A stretch of 64,000 nucleotides of DNA from contig CAVZUK010000002.1 in the NCBI GenBank assembly GCA_963778465.1, forward strand, positions 1,393,890-1,457,889, in the 5' to 3' direction. A program made the position numbers and the translations under genes. The notes beneath the pieces were generated by a model that worked only from the letters and a program-made list of their open reading frames with translations, made no database searches and was not told where the DNA came from. Positions 8,867 through 18,168 of the stretch are shown in pieces. The stretch's first letter is position 1, and the number at the start of each line of letters is the position of its first letter. The DNA comes from CAVZBW01 sp963778465. Its GTDB lineage: Bacteria; Actinomycetota; Acidimicrobiia; Acidimicrobiales; RAAP-2.

Positions 8867-8948
8867 CCCCCCTCGTCGAGAACCGCACGGAACGCGGGGA
8901 CCGCCGAAGGAACTGCAAGAACCGGAAGGCCCGGGGTAGAGGGTGTCG

Positions 8949-10025
8949 TCAGGGAGCGGGGAAGGTACCCGCTTGGGCGAGATAGGTCGATCCGCCGTCG
9001 AAGCCGATCCGCACGGCCTCGACCGGGCGCACGGGTTCGTAGGGAATGGCGGTGTGCCACGGGTTGTAGAGCAGCCAGTTGCTGCCGTCGGCACCGGTGT
9101 AGGCCGTCTCCTCGCCGGGACCGGAGCCCTGCTCGTTGCTGCTCAGGAGAGGCTGGTTGGTCGTGTCGGTGCAAGGTCCGAGCGGGCTCAGGCAGCTCGC
9201 ATACCCGATCGAGTAGCTCGCGTCGCTGAAGTAGCCGCCGGCCGAGTAGTACAGCCAGACGTGGTTGTCCGGGTCGAGGACCATCTGAGGCGCCTCGATC
9301 AGGTTGGCCTGCCAGGCCTGGTCGGGAGCGTAGATGCGGATCGGAGAGCTGGTGAGCTGCATCCCGTCGTTGGAGAGGCCCGCCGCCCAGATGTTCGTCG
9401 GCCCGAGGCCCGGCTCGCTGTCCTCGTCCGACTTCCAGATCAGGTAGTAGGGGTGCGACGGCCCGTTCGGTCCGCTCGTATCCCGGAAGACCTGGGCGTC
9501 GATGTCGCCGCCCGCCGCGAGGTTGCACACGAAGCGCCCCTGCGTCGACACGTACGGACCGTCGGGCGACTTCGACGTGGCGGTCGCGATGCAGTGTTGC
9601 ACCACACCGGTCTTGCGAACGGTGGGGGCGTAGTAGAGGACGTAGGTCGATCCGAAGCGGTAGACGAACGGCGCCCAGTCCTTGCCTCCCTGGGAGACGG
9701 GCAGCGCCCACGAGGGCACCGACGCCAGGGCGTCGTGCGGCTTGCTCCAGTCGCCCGGTTTGCCCGTCACCTCGGGAATGCCCAGGTGGCTGCCGATCGC
9801 CGTCGACACGAAGAGGTGGTACCGACCGTCGGCGTCGAGGAGGAAAGGATCGGGCGTGTCGGTGGGGGACTTGTACAACACGATGCCCGGTTCGTTCGGG
9901 GTCGACGTCGGAGCCGGCTCGGGACCACCTTGGGCTCCGGCCGGACCTGCGGTCTCCCCGACCGAGGCGAGGGCGAGCGCCGCCGCGGCGGCAAGGATCG
10001 TGCGGCTGGCCAGGCGGGTCGACAT
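8949..10025 (-). CDS. Secreted glycoside hydrolase family 43-like enzyme
   Basis: A 358-residue exported protein with signal peptide MSTRLASRTILAAAAALALA and cleavage near AGAQG. The mature domain is a five-bladed-propeller glycosidase of the GH43 type. The three acidic residues expected are visible: general base Asp in SPTDTPDPFLLDADG, the pKa-modulating Asp in GGDIDAQVFRD, and the general acid Glu in LIEAPQMVLDP. Blade strands such as YHLFVSTAIG, YVLYYAPTV and VWLYYSAGG are regular. The likely substrates are arabinan or xylan side chains in plant or microbial polysaccharide; specificity cannot be read from the sequence. It ends the minus-strand run after the exporter and CoA-transferase, 71 bases downstream, and may have its own promoter. 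Confidence 0.85.
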   Translation of the reverse strand: MSTRLASRTILAAAAALALASVGETAGPAGAQGGPEPAPTSTPNEPGIVLYKSPTDTPDPFLLDADGRYHLFVSTAIGSHLGIPEVTGKPGDWSKPHDALASVPSWALPVSQGGKDWAPFVYRFGSTYVLYYAPTVRKTGVVQHCIATATSKSPDGPYVSTQGRFVCNLAAGGDIDAQVFRDTSGPNGPSHPYYLIWKSDEDSEPGLGPTNIWAAGLSNDGMQLTSSPIRIYAPDQAWQANLIEAPQMVLDPDNHVWLYYSAGGYFSDASYSIGYASCLSPLGPCTDTTNQPLLSSNEQGSGPGEETAYTGADGSNWLLYNPWHTAIPYEPVRPVEAVRIGFDGGSTYLAQAGTFPAP

Positions 10026-10096
10026 GTCGGAGTGGACTTACCCATCTGCGAGCCGTTCGCACCCGATGGAAACAAAAAATCCTCCGGGAGTGCCCC

Positions 10097-12448
10097 CTAC
10101 GGCCGGTCTCCGACCACCCTGTCCTCCTCGAGCTCACGGAACGTCCGCTCGTCGAGGCCCATCCACCCTTGGAGCACCTCCCGGTTGTGCTGACCGAGGG
10201 TCGGGGGCGCGGATCGGATCCAACGCCGCGGTTGCCCCCGGATGCGGAAGGGCAGCGAGGGCAACGGGTAGCGACCCACGACCGGATGCTCGATCTCCTC
10301 GAAGAAATCCCCATTGAGGAGCTGGGGATGCGACAGCACCGAGGCCGGGCGCGCGACCGCCGCGGCCGGCACCCCTGCGTCGACCAGGTCCCCGGCGAGC
10401 TCCTCGCTTCCCGCCGTCGAGCACCACTCTCCGATCGCCTCGTCGATCCGATCGTGGGCCGACGTCCTTGCGCGGACGTCGTCGAGGGCCGGGTCGTCCG
10501 CCCACGAAGGGAGAGCGACGACGCGTCGCAACGCGTGCCATTGCCGGGCGTCGAGCACGGAGAGGGCGAGCCACTCGTCGTCCCCGAGACACCGGTACAC
10601 GCCCTGAGGAGCCACCGCCGGGTCCCGGTTGCCCGTTCGCCCGAGCAGCTGGCCGGTGGCGGAGAACTGGAGGAACTGCTCGGCCGCCGCGTTGAGCGCG
10701 ACATCGATCAGGGGCACTTCCACGAGGCACCCCTCGCCGGTCGTCTCACGGCGCCCGAGCGCGGCCATGAGCGCCACGACACCGTGCATGCCCCCGAGCG
10801 GATCGCAGACGCCGCCGACGTCCATCGGGGGGCCGTCGGCGTAGCCCGTCCTCCAGGCCAGCCCGGAGGCCTGCTCCACCGTCATGGCGAAACCCGTTCG
10901 GTCGCGCCAGGGGCCGCTCAGCCCGAAGGCCGGCATCCGGACCATCACCGCGCTCGGGTTGATGGTCGAGACCTGCTCCCAACCGAGGCCGAAGCCCTCC
11001 ATGACACGCGGCGAGAAATTCTCGATCACCACGTCGAAACGGGCGATCAACCGGCAGGCGAGCTCGTGACCGCGGGGGTCGCCGAGATCGAGCGTGATCG
11101 ACCTCTTGTTGGCGTTGACCCCGTGGAAGACCGCGCTCCACTCGAGCCAACGCTCGTCGCCCGGCCGGGCCGTCGTGAGGCGCATCGCGTCGGGCCGCTG
11201 GAGGGACTCGATCTTGACCACCTCGGCGCCGAGCCCGGCCAGCAGGTGGGTCACCGAGGGCCCCGCCCAAAAGGCGGTGAAGTCGGCGACGCGCAGGCCG
11301 GCCAGCGGCCGGTCTCGCTCGGCGGGCCCGGGATCTCGATCGTCAGGAGTGTCCCGGGTCTCCCGGGTTGCCGTTGTCGGCGTTCTCGTCGGCGTCTCGT
11401 GCCCGCCCCTCGCCACGCCGGCGGGGAGAGGGTGCACGAGATACGGCGTCTTCGGCCGGACGTGACCCGACCGGTCGCGCTCGAACCGCCCCCGCACTGC
11501 GAAGTGGTCGACTGCCGGGAGGTTCTGCCCGTTGCCGATGGGTGCGACGGGGATCCGGAGGGACGTCGCCAGCCGCACGATTTCGTCGGTGTCGCGTGCC
11601 GTGGTCCATCGATGGATCGCCCGGACCAGCTCGTCCCGGCGCCGCTCGCGCTCGTCGTAGCGCACCAGCGCCGGATCCTCGGCGAGGTCGGGTCGCTCGA
11701 TCATGACGAGGAAGTCGCGGAACTGCTGGGCCGTGATCGTCGAGAAGCCGACGAAACCGTCCCGGGTCGGCTCGATCGACGGGATGCTCGGGGCACGGTG
11801 CGGGCCAGCCGGAGTGCCCCCACGGAGCACGGCGTCGAGCATGGTAAACGGCTGGAGGCTGACGGTCGCGCATTCCAGCTGCGCCACGTCGAGGCACAGG
11901 CCCGAGGTCTCCTCGCCGAGTCCCCACCAGAAGCTGGCGGCCGCCGCGGCGGCGTAGGCACCGGTCGTCCACTCGGTGATGGCGCCGCCGGCCTGCACCG
12001 GCTCGCGACCCGCCACGCCCCGCCGTGCGATCGAGCCGCAGGCCGCCTGGACGACGAGGTCGGTCGCGGGGCGGAGGGACCAGGGGCCGTCGGGTCCCCA
12101 CGGCGAGACCTCGACGGTCATGGGGGACGGCGCATCACGTGGCCACCGGGCCGGTAGCCACCTCCCGGAGCCGGCGTCGGCCACGACCAGGTCCGCCTGC
12201 GCGACCGACTCGACCGCCTGCTCGGTGCCGGGACCGCAGGTCTCGATCGTCTTGTCGCGGGACAGGAACTCGAAGAGCAGGCCCTCTGCAGCCGGCGGTG
12301 GTGCCGGGCGTTGCCGCCGCAGCGGATGCCCCGCGGGGTCCTCCAGGAGCCGCACCCGCGCGCCGGCGTCTCCCAGCAGCTTGGCGCAGTATCCGCCGGC
12401 GATGCCGGACGATACGTCCACCACGGTGAGCTCGGAGAGGGGGGGCAT
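10097..12448 (-). CDS. Double-domain class III (CaiB/BaiF) CoA-transferase
   Basis: A 783-residue tandem fusion of two family III CoA-transferase domains; a single domain is about 400 residues. Domain 1 begins MPPLSELTVVDVSSGIAGGY, domain 2 begins near LAGLRVADFTAFWAGPSVTH. Domain 2 keeps the expected catalytic aspartate in GGVCDPLGGMHG and the substrate-loop region AFGLSGPWRDRTG. At the matching place domain 1 reads GGAITEWTTGAYAA, with Glu instead of Asp, so domain 1 may be inactive or altered. These enzymes move CoA between carboxylic acids, often in carnitine, bile-acid or aromatic acid breakdown. ATG 12448 is preferred because it does not run into the upstream gene; a GTG at 12484 overlapping that stop is the alternative. 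Acceptor unknown. Confidence 0.85.
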   Translation of the reverse strand: MPPLSELTVVDVSSGIAGGYCAKLLGDAGARVRLLEDPAGHPLRRQRPAPPPAAEGLLFEFLSRDKTIETCGPGTEQAVESVAQADLVVADAGSGRWLPARWPRDAPSPMTVEVSPWGPDGPWSLRPATDLVVQAACGSIARRGVAGREPVQAGGAITEWTTGAYAAAAAASFWWGLGEETSGLCLDVAQLECATVSLQPFTMLDAVLRGGTPAGPHRAPSIPSIEPTRDGFVGFSTITAQQFRDFLVMIERPDLAEDPALVRYDERERRRDELVRAIHRWTTARDTDEIVRLATSLRIPVAPIGNGQNLPAVDHFAVRGRFERDRSGHVRPKTPYLVHPLPAGVARGGHETPTRTPTTATRETRDTPDDRDPGPAERDRPLAGLRVADFTAFWAGPSVTHLLAGLGAEVVKIESLQRPDAMRLTTARPGDERWLEWSAVFHGVNANKRSITLDLGDPRGHELACRLIARFDVVIENFSPRVMEGFGLGWEQVSTINPSAVMVRMPAFGLSGPWRDRTGFAMTVEQASGLAWRTGYADGPPMDVGGVCDPLGGMHGVVALMAALGRRETTGEGCLVEVPLIDVALNAAAEQFLQFSATGQLLGRTGNRDPAVAPQGVYRCLGDDEWLALSVLDARQWHALRRVVALPSWADDPALDDVRARTSAHDRIDEAIGEWCSTAGSEELAGDLVDAGVPAAAVARPASVLSHPQLLNGDFFEEIEHPVVGRYPLPSLPFRIRGQPRRWIRSAPPTLGQHNREVLQGWMGLDERTFRELEEDRVVGDRP

Positions 12449-12473
12449 CGCTGGCGTGACCGTCCGGCAGTGC

Positions 12474-14021
12474 TCAGGTGGCACCCTCGGCCGTGATCCG
12501 CCCTCCATCATGGGCGGTCACGACGGTGCGGTTGCGGTGCGGGGAGCGGGCGAGGACCGCCGCGGCGGCCATCACCAGGAGCAGCGCGGACAGTCCGACG
12601 GCGAGCTCGTAGCCGTGGAGGAACGAGCTCGACGCGGCGTCGACGGAGCCGGCGCCCAGACTCTGCTCTACCTGTGCCATCTGGCCTCCGGCCACCCCTT
12701 GCCCGAGGCTGTGGCCGACGGCCTGTTGGGCAGCGGGGAGCTGCGCCACGTGGCTCGACCACACGCTCGTGGCGGCCGCCGCTCCTATCGTTCCGAGCAC
12801 GGCCAACCCTATCGAGGTGCCCACCTGCCGGCTGGCGTTGAGGATGCCCGAGGCGATGCCCGAGGCACCGGTCGGCACCTCGGCCATGGCTGCAGTGCTG
12901 ACGGCGGGGACGAACAAGCCGTAGCCGAGGCCGAGCAGCGCGTAGCCGACCGCGGCAAGGGCGAAGTTGGTCGTCGTCGTGACCCGGCTCAGGCCGAAGA
13001 TGCCGATCGCGGCGGCGAGCAGGCCGACCCCCATGATGACCCGCGAGGAGAAACGTTGGTGGAGCCGGCCGGCGAATTGGGCGGCGACGAGGAAGGGCCC
13101 GTTCATGATCAGCCAGGTGAGGCCCGTGCGGAGGGGGCTCCAGCCCTTCACGTCCTGGAAGAGCAGTGTCACGTAGAACATCACGGTCGTGAAGGTGGCG
13201 TAGGCGAGCAGGTAGGCGATGCAGGAGCGGCGGAAGCTCGGCGTCTTGAGGAGTTGGGGAGGGGCCATGGGATTGGCGGCGCGGCGCTCCCACTGGGCGA
13301 AGCCCCCGAGGAGCACGAGGCCGGCGACGAGCGGGACGAGCACGACCGGCGCGCCCCAGGAGGCGGACGAGCTCTCGATCAGCCCGAGGGTGATGCCGAA
13401 GAGCGCGGCCATGCACAGGCCCGAGCCCACCAGGTCGAGCGGTCTCGCAAGAGGGTCCCGGCTCTCTTGGACGCCCACGATGCCGACGATGACGCCGGCC
13501 ACGCCGATCGGGACGTTGACCCAGAAGATGGACGACCAGTCCGCGAACGACAGGAGGATCCCACCGACGATGGGGCCCGCCCCGAAGCCGAGCCCCGCCA
13601 CCGCCGCCCAGATGCCGATGGCGCCGGCGCGGCGCTCCGAGGGGTAGGCCTCCGTCAGGATCGACAGGGTCAGCGCCGACATCACCGCCCCGCCGACGCC
13701 CTGGAGCACGCGGAAGCCGATCAGCATGAGGTCGCTCGTCGCGAGGGCGCAACCGGCCGATGCGATCGTGAAGATCACGAGGCCGCCCAGGAAGATCTTC
13801 TTGCGGCCCAGGCGGTCACCCAGCGTCCCCCCGAACGGGATCAGCGTGGCGAGCGTGAGGGCGTAGGCGCTGATGACCCACTCCAGGCGGCCCTGGGACA
13901 TGTGCAGCTCGCGTTGCATCGACGGGAGGGCCACGTTGACGATGGTGACGTCGAGGAGGATCATCCCCTGCGAGACGCACATCGTCAGGAGCGTGAGCCG
14001 ACGTTGGCGGGCTGCTCGCAC
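12474..14021 (-). CDS. MFS drug/efflux transporter, DHA2 (14-helix) family
   Basis: A 515-residue integral membrane exporter starting at GTG 14021. The DHA2 family motifs are clear: LDVTIVNVALPSMQREL in helix 1 (motif D1) and GGTLGDRLGRKKIFLGG in the first cytoplasmic loop (motif A), with antiporter-type motif C glycines in AVAGLGFGAGPIVGG. Fourteen helices fit the length. The family couples proton influx to export of drugs, dyes or lipids. It lies 25 bases upstream of the CoA-transferase on the same strand, so the two are probably co-transcribed. It is divergent from the cyclase/AAA regulator, a common arrangement for locally regulated exporters. A GTATAG element ends nine bases before the start codon. 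Confidence 0.9.
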   Translation of the reverse strand: MRAARQRRLTLLTMCVSQGMILLDVTIVNVALPSMQRELHMSQGRLEWVISAYALTLATLIPFGGTLGDRLGRKKIFLGGLVIFTIASAGCALATSDLMLIGFRVLQGVGGAVMSALTLSILTEAYPSERRAGAIGIWAAVAGLGFGAGPIVGGILLSFADWSSIFWVNVPIGVAGVIVGIVGVQESRDPLARPLDLVGSGLCMAALFGITLGLIESSSASWGAPVVLVPLVAGLVLLGGFAQWERRAANPMAPPQLLKTPSFRRSCIAYLLAYATFTTVMFYVTLLFQDVKGWSPLRTGLTWLIMNGPFLVAAQFAGRLHQRFSSRVIMGVGLLAAAIGIFGLSRVTTTTNFALAAVGYALLGLGYGLFVPAVSTAAMAEVPTGASGIASGILNASRQVGTSIGLAVLGTIGAAAATSVWSSHVAQLPAAQQAVGHSLGQGVAGGQMAQVEQSLGAGSVDAASSSFLHGYELAVGLSALLLVMAAAAVLARSPHRNRTVVTAHDGGRITAEGAT

Positions 14022-14134
14022 GACCGTCAGCTATACCAGCCGGGTGTGCGCGGCGCTGCCCCGGCCCCCTGTGGACAAACTTCCGCGAGTCACGTACCCT
14101 CCCCACCAGGGCGGTGAGCTCCGGAGGATGACCG

Positions 14135-14590
14135 GTGCCAGTGACTGAGAGCGTGACGATCCTGTTCACGGACCTGGTCGGCTCTACGGAGCTGTCCTAT
14201 TCTCTCGCGCCGGATGCCGCGGACGAGGTCCGCAGGGCACACTTCTCGACTCTCCGGGACGCCATCGTCGAGAGTGGGGGAACCGAGGTCAAGAACCTCG
14301 GGGACGGCATCATGGTGGCCTTCTCGGCCTCGTCGACCGCCCTTACATGTGCGGTAGCAATGCAACAAGCTGTCGAGCTCCAAAACCGCAGCGACCAGCA
14401 CGAGCTGGGTCTCCGCGTCGGCATCAGCGGCGGCGAGGTGACGCGGGAGGCGGAGGACTTCTTTGGCGATCCCGTGATCGAGGCGGCGCGCCTCTCGCGC
14501 GAAGGCCGAGGGCGGACAGATCCTCGCATCGCAGTTCGTCCAGCTGATGGCGGGACGCCGGTGCCCTCACGTCTTTCGACTGGTCGGTGA
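14135..14590 (+). CDS. Cyclase/AAA regulator, N-terminal frame (class III cyclase domain) ending at a frameshift
   Basis: GTG 14135 follows a good GGAGG site eight bases upstream. The domain shows class III nucleotide cyclase features: metal-binding Asp in ILFTDLVGSTE, a second Asp in NLGDGIMVAF, and the substrate-side Lys just before it (EVKNLGDG). The expected transition-state Asn is Glu (GDPVIEAARL), so cyclase activity is doubtful. After EAARLS, near 14494-14501, homology leaves this frame: the +1 frame continues AKAEGGQILASQFVQLMAGR, as family members do, so residues beyond about 122 here are out of frame. One extra base in CTCTCGCGCG explains it. Together with the next entry it forms one gene of about 1,147 residues. 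Confidence 0.7.
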   Translation: MPVTESVTILFTDLVGSTELSYSLAPDAADEVRRAHFSTLRDAIVESGGTEVKNLGDGIMVAFSASSTALTCAVAMQQAVELQNRSDQHELGLRVGISGGEVTREAEDFFGDPVIEAARLSREGRGRTDPRIAVRPADGGTPVPSRLSTGR

Positions 14591-17579
14591 GCTCGAGCTC
14601 AAGGGCTTGTTCGAACCCGTCGACACGGTGGAGGTCGCCTGGGAGCCCCTCGTCGGGTCCGGGGCCGAAGAGATCATCGAGCTGGAGACCCCGCTTCCAC
14701 CGACCCTGGCCACGCTCCCCGACATCGGCCGGGTGCTCGGACGGGACGAGCCGCTCGAAGCGCTGATCCAGGCGTACAAGCGGGTCGAGGCCGGGGAGGG
14801 CCGGGAGGTCGTCCTCGTCAGCGGCGAGCCGGGGGTGGGCAAGAGCACGCTCGTCGCTTCTGTGGCCCGTCGGGTGAAGGAGCTCGGAGCGTGCGTCCTC
14901 TACGGCCACTACGACGAGGGCGTCACCCTGTCCTATAGGGGCTTCGCCGAGGCGCTGGGTCACTACGTGAACAGCGCGTCGGACGAATTGCTCCGATCCC
15001 ATGTCGATGCCGACGGTCCCGAGCTCGCCGTGATCGTGCCGGCGATCGGACGTCGGCTGGGCGACCTGCCCGAGAACCACGACGGCGACCCCGACACGAT
15101 GCGCTTCATGCTGTTCGCCTCGGTCGTCGGCTGGCTGGCCAAGGCCACGGTCCACGCCCCGGTGGTGATCGTCCTCGAGGACCTCCACTGGGCGGATACC
15201 CAGAGCCTCCAACTGCTCCGTCATCTGGTCGGGTCCTCGGACCCGCTCCGGCTGCTCGTCATCGCCACCTACCGGGACGAGATCGGACCGTCACATCCGC
15301 TGACGCAGACGTTGGCCTCCATGCGCCGCGAGCCTCGGATCGACCAGATGTCCCTGACCGGCCTCGACGAGGTCGGTGTGCTCGATTTCCTGGAGACCGC
15401 TCTGGCCCGGAGGCTCGATGACGACGGGGCCGAATTCGCCTACGCCCTGCGCCAGGAGACCGAGGGCAACCCGTTCTTCGTCGCCGAGCTGCTGCGGCAC
15501 CTGCTCGAGACCAACGCCATCTGCGACGGCGAGGGGCGTCTCGACATCCGCGGCTCGCTTTCGCAGATGAGCCTCCCCCAGAGCGTCCGACAGGTCATCT
15601 CGGCCCGTGTGGATCGGCTCGGCACCACGGCGGTGCGCGTGCTGTCGCTGGCCTCGGTGATCGGCAGGGACTTCGAGTTCGAGGTCCTCGCGTCGGCCGC
15701 CGAGGTCCCCGAGGAAGAGCTGTTGGACCTCTTCGACGAGGCGGAAGCGTCGGCTTTGGTGTCGGAGCTGGACAACGAGCCGGGCCGCTACCGCTTCGCC
15801 CACGCCTTGATCGCCCACACCTTGGCCGACGAGCTCGGGCCGACCCGCCGGTCGCGAGCCCACCGCAAGGTTGCCCTCGCCTACGAGGCCCTGCTCGCAC
15901 AGGACCTCGGGGTCGAGCAGATCGAGGACCACCACATCTCTCGCCTCCAGGTGTCCAACTCGCGGCGGCGCGGCAACCGGCTCCGGCGCCTGGCGCACCA
16001 CTACACGCTGACCGCCGACCCCCGCGATCGACCGAGGGCGCTCGCCTATTGCCAGAAGGCCGGCGAGGCCGCGCTGCAGGCGCTCGCGCCGGACGAGGCG
16101 AGCGAGTGGTTCCGGCGGGCCGTCGAGATGCACGAGGAGGTCGATCACGGCGACCCCCTGCGGGGAGTGGACCTCAACATCGGGTTGGGCACGGCCCAAC
16201 GACACGCGGGTGAGGCGGCCAACCGCCAGACGCTGTTGGGCGCCGCGCTGAGAGCGGAGGAGCTCGGGGAGGCCGAGCGGCTCACGAGGGCGATCCTCAC
16301 GGCGTGCGACGGCGGCCTGTCGGCGGCGCTCGGGTACCTCGACGAGGAGAAGGTGGCGCGTCTCGAGGGGGCGCTCACGCTGGCGGGCGACGCGGACAGC
16401 CCCACCCGGGCCATCCTCCTCGCCAGGCTCTGCTCGGAGATCACCTTCGGCGCGCCGCTCGAACGTCGGACCGAGCTCGCCGACCAGGCCCGGTCGATGG
16501 CCCGGCGGCTCGGGGATCCGGCGATCCTGCTCGAGGTCCTCAACACGATCCAATACACGCTCGACGTTCCCGAGACCCTGGAGGATCGCGTCGAGGAGAC
16601 CGCTCAGGCCCTCGAGCTGAGCGAGCAGGTGGGCAATCCCGCCCTCTCCTTCTGGGCGGCGTGGCTCCGGTCCGTGGCGACCATGCAGGCGGGCCTGCCG
16701 GCGGAGCTGGAGCAGTCCATGCAGGTCATGGAGAGGCTCAAGGACCTCCGCGGCTACCCCGTCGACCGGGAGATGACGCTCATTCGTCGGAGCACCCTCA
16801 AGATGCTCCACGGCGATGCCGAGGACGCCGAGCGCGACGCGGCCGCGGCGCTCGAGATCGGCATCGCGAGGGGCCTGGTCGACGCGTGGTCCACCTACGG
16901 CGCGCAGGTGATCGTGGTCCGCTGGGAGCAGGGGCGGCTCTACGAGCTGGTGGACCTCGTGGCCCACACCGCCGAGGAGAACCCGGGGGTCCCGGCCTTC
17001 CGTGCGGCGCTGGCCCTCGCGCATTGCGAATCCGGCCATGTCGACGAGGCGGGCCTCCTGCTCGACGACATGGCCGTCGACCGGTTCGGATCGGTCACGC
17101 GGGACACCGGATGGCTCGTGGCCCTGCACGCCTACGCCGAGGTGGCGATCCAGCTCCGGCACCGGGAGGCAGCAGCGCAGCTCTCGCAGCTGCTCGAGCC
17201 CTCGCACTGGCAGGTGGGGGCCAATCCTCTCGTGGTGAGCGGCACCAGCGCCCACTACCTCGGTGGCCTCGCAGGAGTACTCGGGCGGGCGGAGGAGGCG
17301 GATCGGCTCTTTGCCGAGGCGACCGCGATCAACGAGCGGATGGGCATGCGCTTCTTTGGGGCTCGCACCGCCCTCGAGTGGGGGAAGCTTCTCGCCTCAC
17401 GCGGCCGGCCGGGTGATCTCGACCGGGCACGACGCCTGCTAGAGGAGGCGCACGCGACGGCCGAGACCAACGGCTACGAAGTGGTCGCCGCGAGAGCGGC
17501 GTCGGCCAAGGCGCTGTTGGAGGGTCCCGATCGGCAGGGAGGCCTACTGCATGGCGCGGACTCCGCGGGTACCCATTAG
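14547..17579 (+). CDS. Cyclase/AAA/TPR regulator, main C-terminal frame (AAA ATPase plus TPR)
   Basis: Continuation of the gene starting at 14135, after a single-base frameshift; the ATG at 14547 (LMAGRRC) is internal and not a true start. The end of the cyclase domain (HVFRLVGELELKGL) leads into an AAA-type STAND ATPase: Walker A GEPGVGKSTL, Walker B-like VVIVLEDLHWAD, and the sensor-like EGNPFFVAELLRHLL. The remaining 600 residues are helical TPR-like repeats (ALAYCQKAGEAALQALAPDEA and others). Proteins of this design, cyclase homology plus AAA plus TPR, are abundant in actinobacteria, and most are orphan regulators. No helix-turn-helix is visible at the C-terminus. Divergence from the exporter gene suggests a regulatory link. 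The stop TAG overlaps the stop of the convergent gene. Confidence 0.85.
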   Translation: MAGRRCPHVFRLVGELELKGLFEPVDTVEVAWEPLVGSGAEEIIELETPLPPTLATLPDIGRVLGRDEPLEALIQAYKRVEAGEGREVVLVSGEPGVGKSTLVASVARRVKELGACVLYGHYDEGVTLSYRGFAEALGHYVNSASDELLRSHVDADGPELAVIVPAIGRRLGDLPENHDGDPDTMRFMLFASVVGWLAKATVHAPVVIVLEDLHWADTQSLQLLRHLVGSSDPLRLLVIATYRDEIGPSHPLTQTLASMRREPRIDQMSLTGLDEVGVLDFLETALARRLDDDGAEFAYALRQETEGNPFFVAELLRHLLETNAICDGEGRLDIRGSLSQMSLPQSVRQVISARVDRLGTTAVRVLSLASVIGRDFEFEVLASAAEVPEEELLDLFDEAEASALVSELDNEPGRYRFAHALIAHTLADELGPTRRSRAHRKVALAYEALLAQDLGVEQIEDHHISRLQVSNSRRRGNRLRRLAHHYTLTADPRDRPRALAYCQKAGEAALQALAPDEASEWFRRAVEMHEEVDHGDPLRGVDLNIGLGTAQRHAGEAANRQTLLGAALRAEELGEAERLTRAILTACDGGLSAALGYLDEEKVARLEGALTLAGDADSPTRAILLARLCSEITFGAPLERRTELADQARSMARRLGDPAILLEVLNTIQYTLDVPETLEDRVEETAQALELSEQVGNPALSFWAAWLRSVATMQAGLPAELEQSMQVMERLKDLRGYPVDREMTLIRRSTLKMLHGDAEDAERDAAAALEIGIARGLVDAWSTYGAQVIVVRWEQGRLYELVDLVAHTAEENPGVPAFRAALALAHCESGHVDEAGLLLDDMAVDRFGSVTRDTGWLVALHAYAEVAIQLRHREAAAQLSQLLEPSHWQVGANPLVVSGTSAHYLGGLAGVLGRAEEADRLFAEATAINERMGMRFFGARTALEWGKLLASRGRPGDLDRARRLLEEAHATAETNGYEVVAARAASAKALLEGPDRQGGLLHGADSAGTH

Positions 17580-18109
17580 AAGGTGATCGAGCCCGACCCC
17601 GAGATCGACGAGTACTGCGAGAGCGGGTGGGCGCTGCTGCTCTCGTTGCACGATCCGCTCTTGGTCTTGGGCAGGATCGCGGCGAAGCTGCCCGTGAGGT
17701 TCACGGACCCGGTGGCCCCCGAGTAGTCGCCCGTCCCGCTCACGATCTGGACGGGCGCAGTGAAGGAGAAGCTGGCCGAGCAGTTGGTGGAGTCGATGGA
17801 GGGTTGGGTGCTGTCGCCCGCCGAGTTGAACTGGGCCACGTTGATCAGCAGGTTGCCCTTGTGGAGCAGGAGCTTCTTGTAGCTGCCGCTCGAGCTGACC
17901 TTGCCCGAGGCGTTGGTGGTCACCGACGTCCCGAAGTCGCCGATCGAGCCGGTGATCAGGACCTTGCCGCCGTTGCCCGAGCTGGAGGGGGTCACCCAGA
18001 TCTGTATGGGGCCACTCGAGGGGGTCTGCCCGGAAGCCGTCGCGCTCCCGACCACCAGACCTCCGAATAGCACTCCGCCGGCGACGGCGGCCCTCAACGC
18101 TCTTCCCAT
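17576..18109 (-). CDS. Small secreted beta-barrel-like protein of unknown function
   Basis: The start at ATG 18109 is chosen because GAGGGGAGAACC precedes it and the product opens with a typical signal peptide (MGRALRAAVAGGVLFGGLVV, then SATASG). The mature 150 residues are rich in Ser, Thr and Gly with alternating strands, and contain two cysteines (STNCSASF and SGSCNES). The segment VSGTGDYSGATGSVNLTG resembles the GTGxYxGATG turn of allene-oxide-cyclase/dirigent-type barrels; this is a pattern resemblance only. Its TAA stop overlaps the convergent regulator's TAG stop by sharing TTAG at 17576-17579, so there is no room for a terminator between them. Confidence 0.65.
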   Translation of the reverse strand: MGRALRAAVAGGVLFGGLVVGSATASGQTPSSGPIQIWVTPSSSGNGGKVLITGSIGDFGTSVTTNASGKVSSSGSYKKLLLHKGNLLINVAQFNSAGDSTQPSIDSTNCSASFSFTAPVQIVSGTGDYSGATGSVNLTGSFAAILPKTKSGSCNESSSAHPLSQYSSISGSGSITF

Positions 18110-18168
18110 GGTTCTCCCCTCGTCGGCGTCTGGCCGATCGTAACGGACGGTCCTGTGGCCGAAATCCG

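Noticed and set aside
6704..9094. A 796-codon minus-strand frame opposite the DUF2079-like gene
   Set aside because: Low-complexity His/Arg/Pro composition and no start signal; the plus-strand product has clear membrane helices.
14135..17579. Programmed ribosomal frameshift in the cyclase/AAA regulator
   Set aside because: No slippery heptamer followed by a stable structure is seen at 14494-14501, and other genes in the window show similar indels, so error or mutation is more likely.
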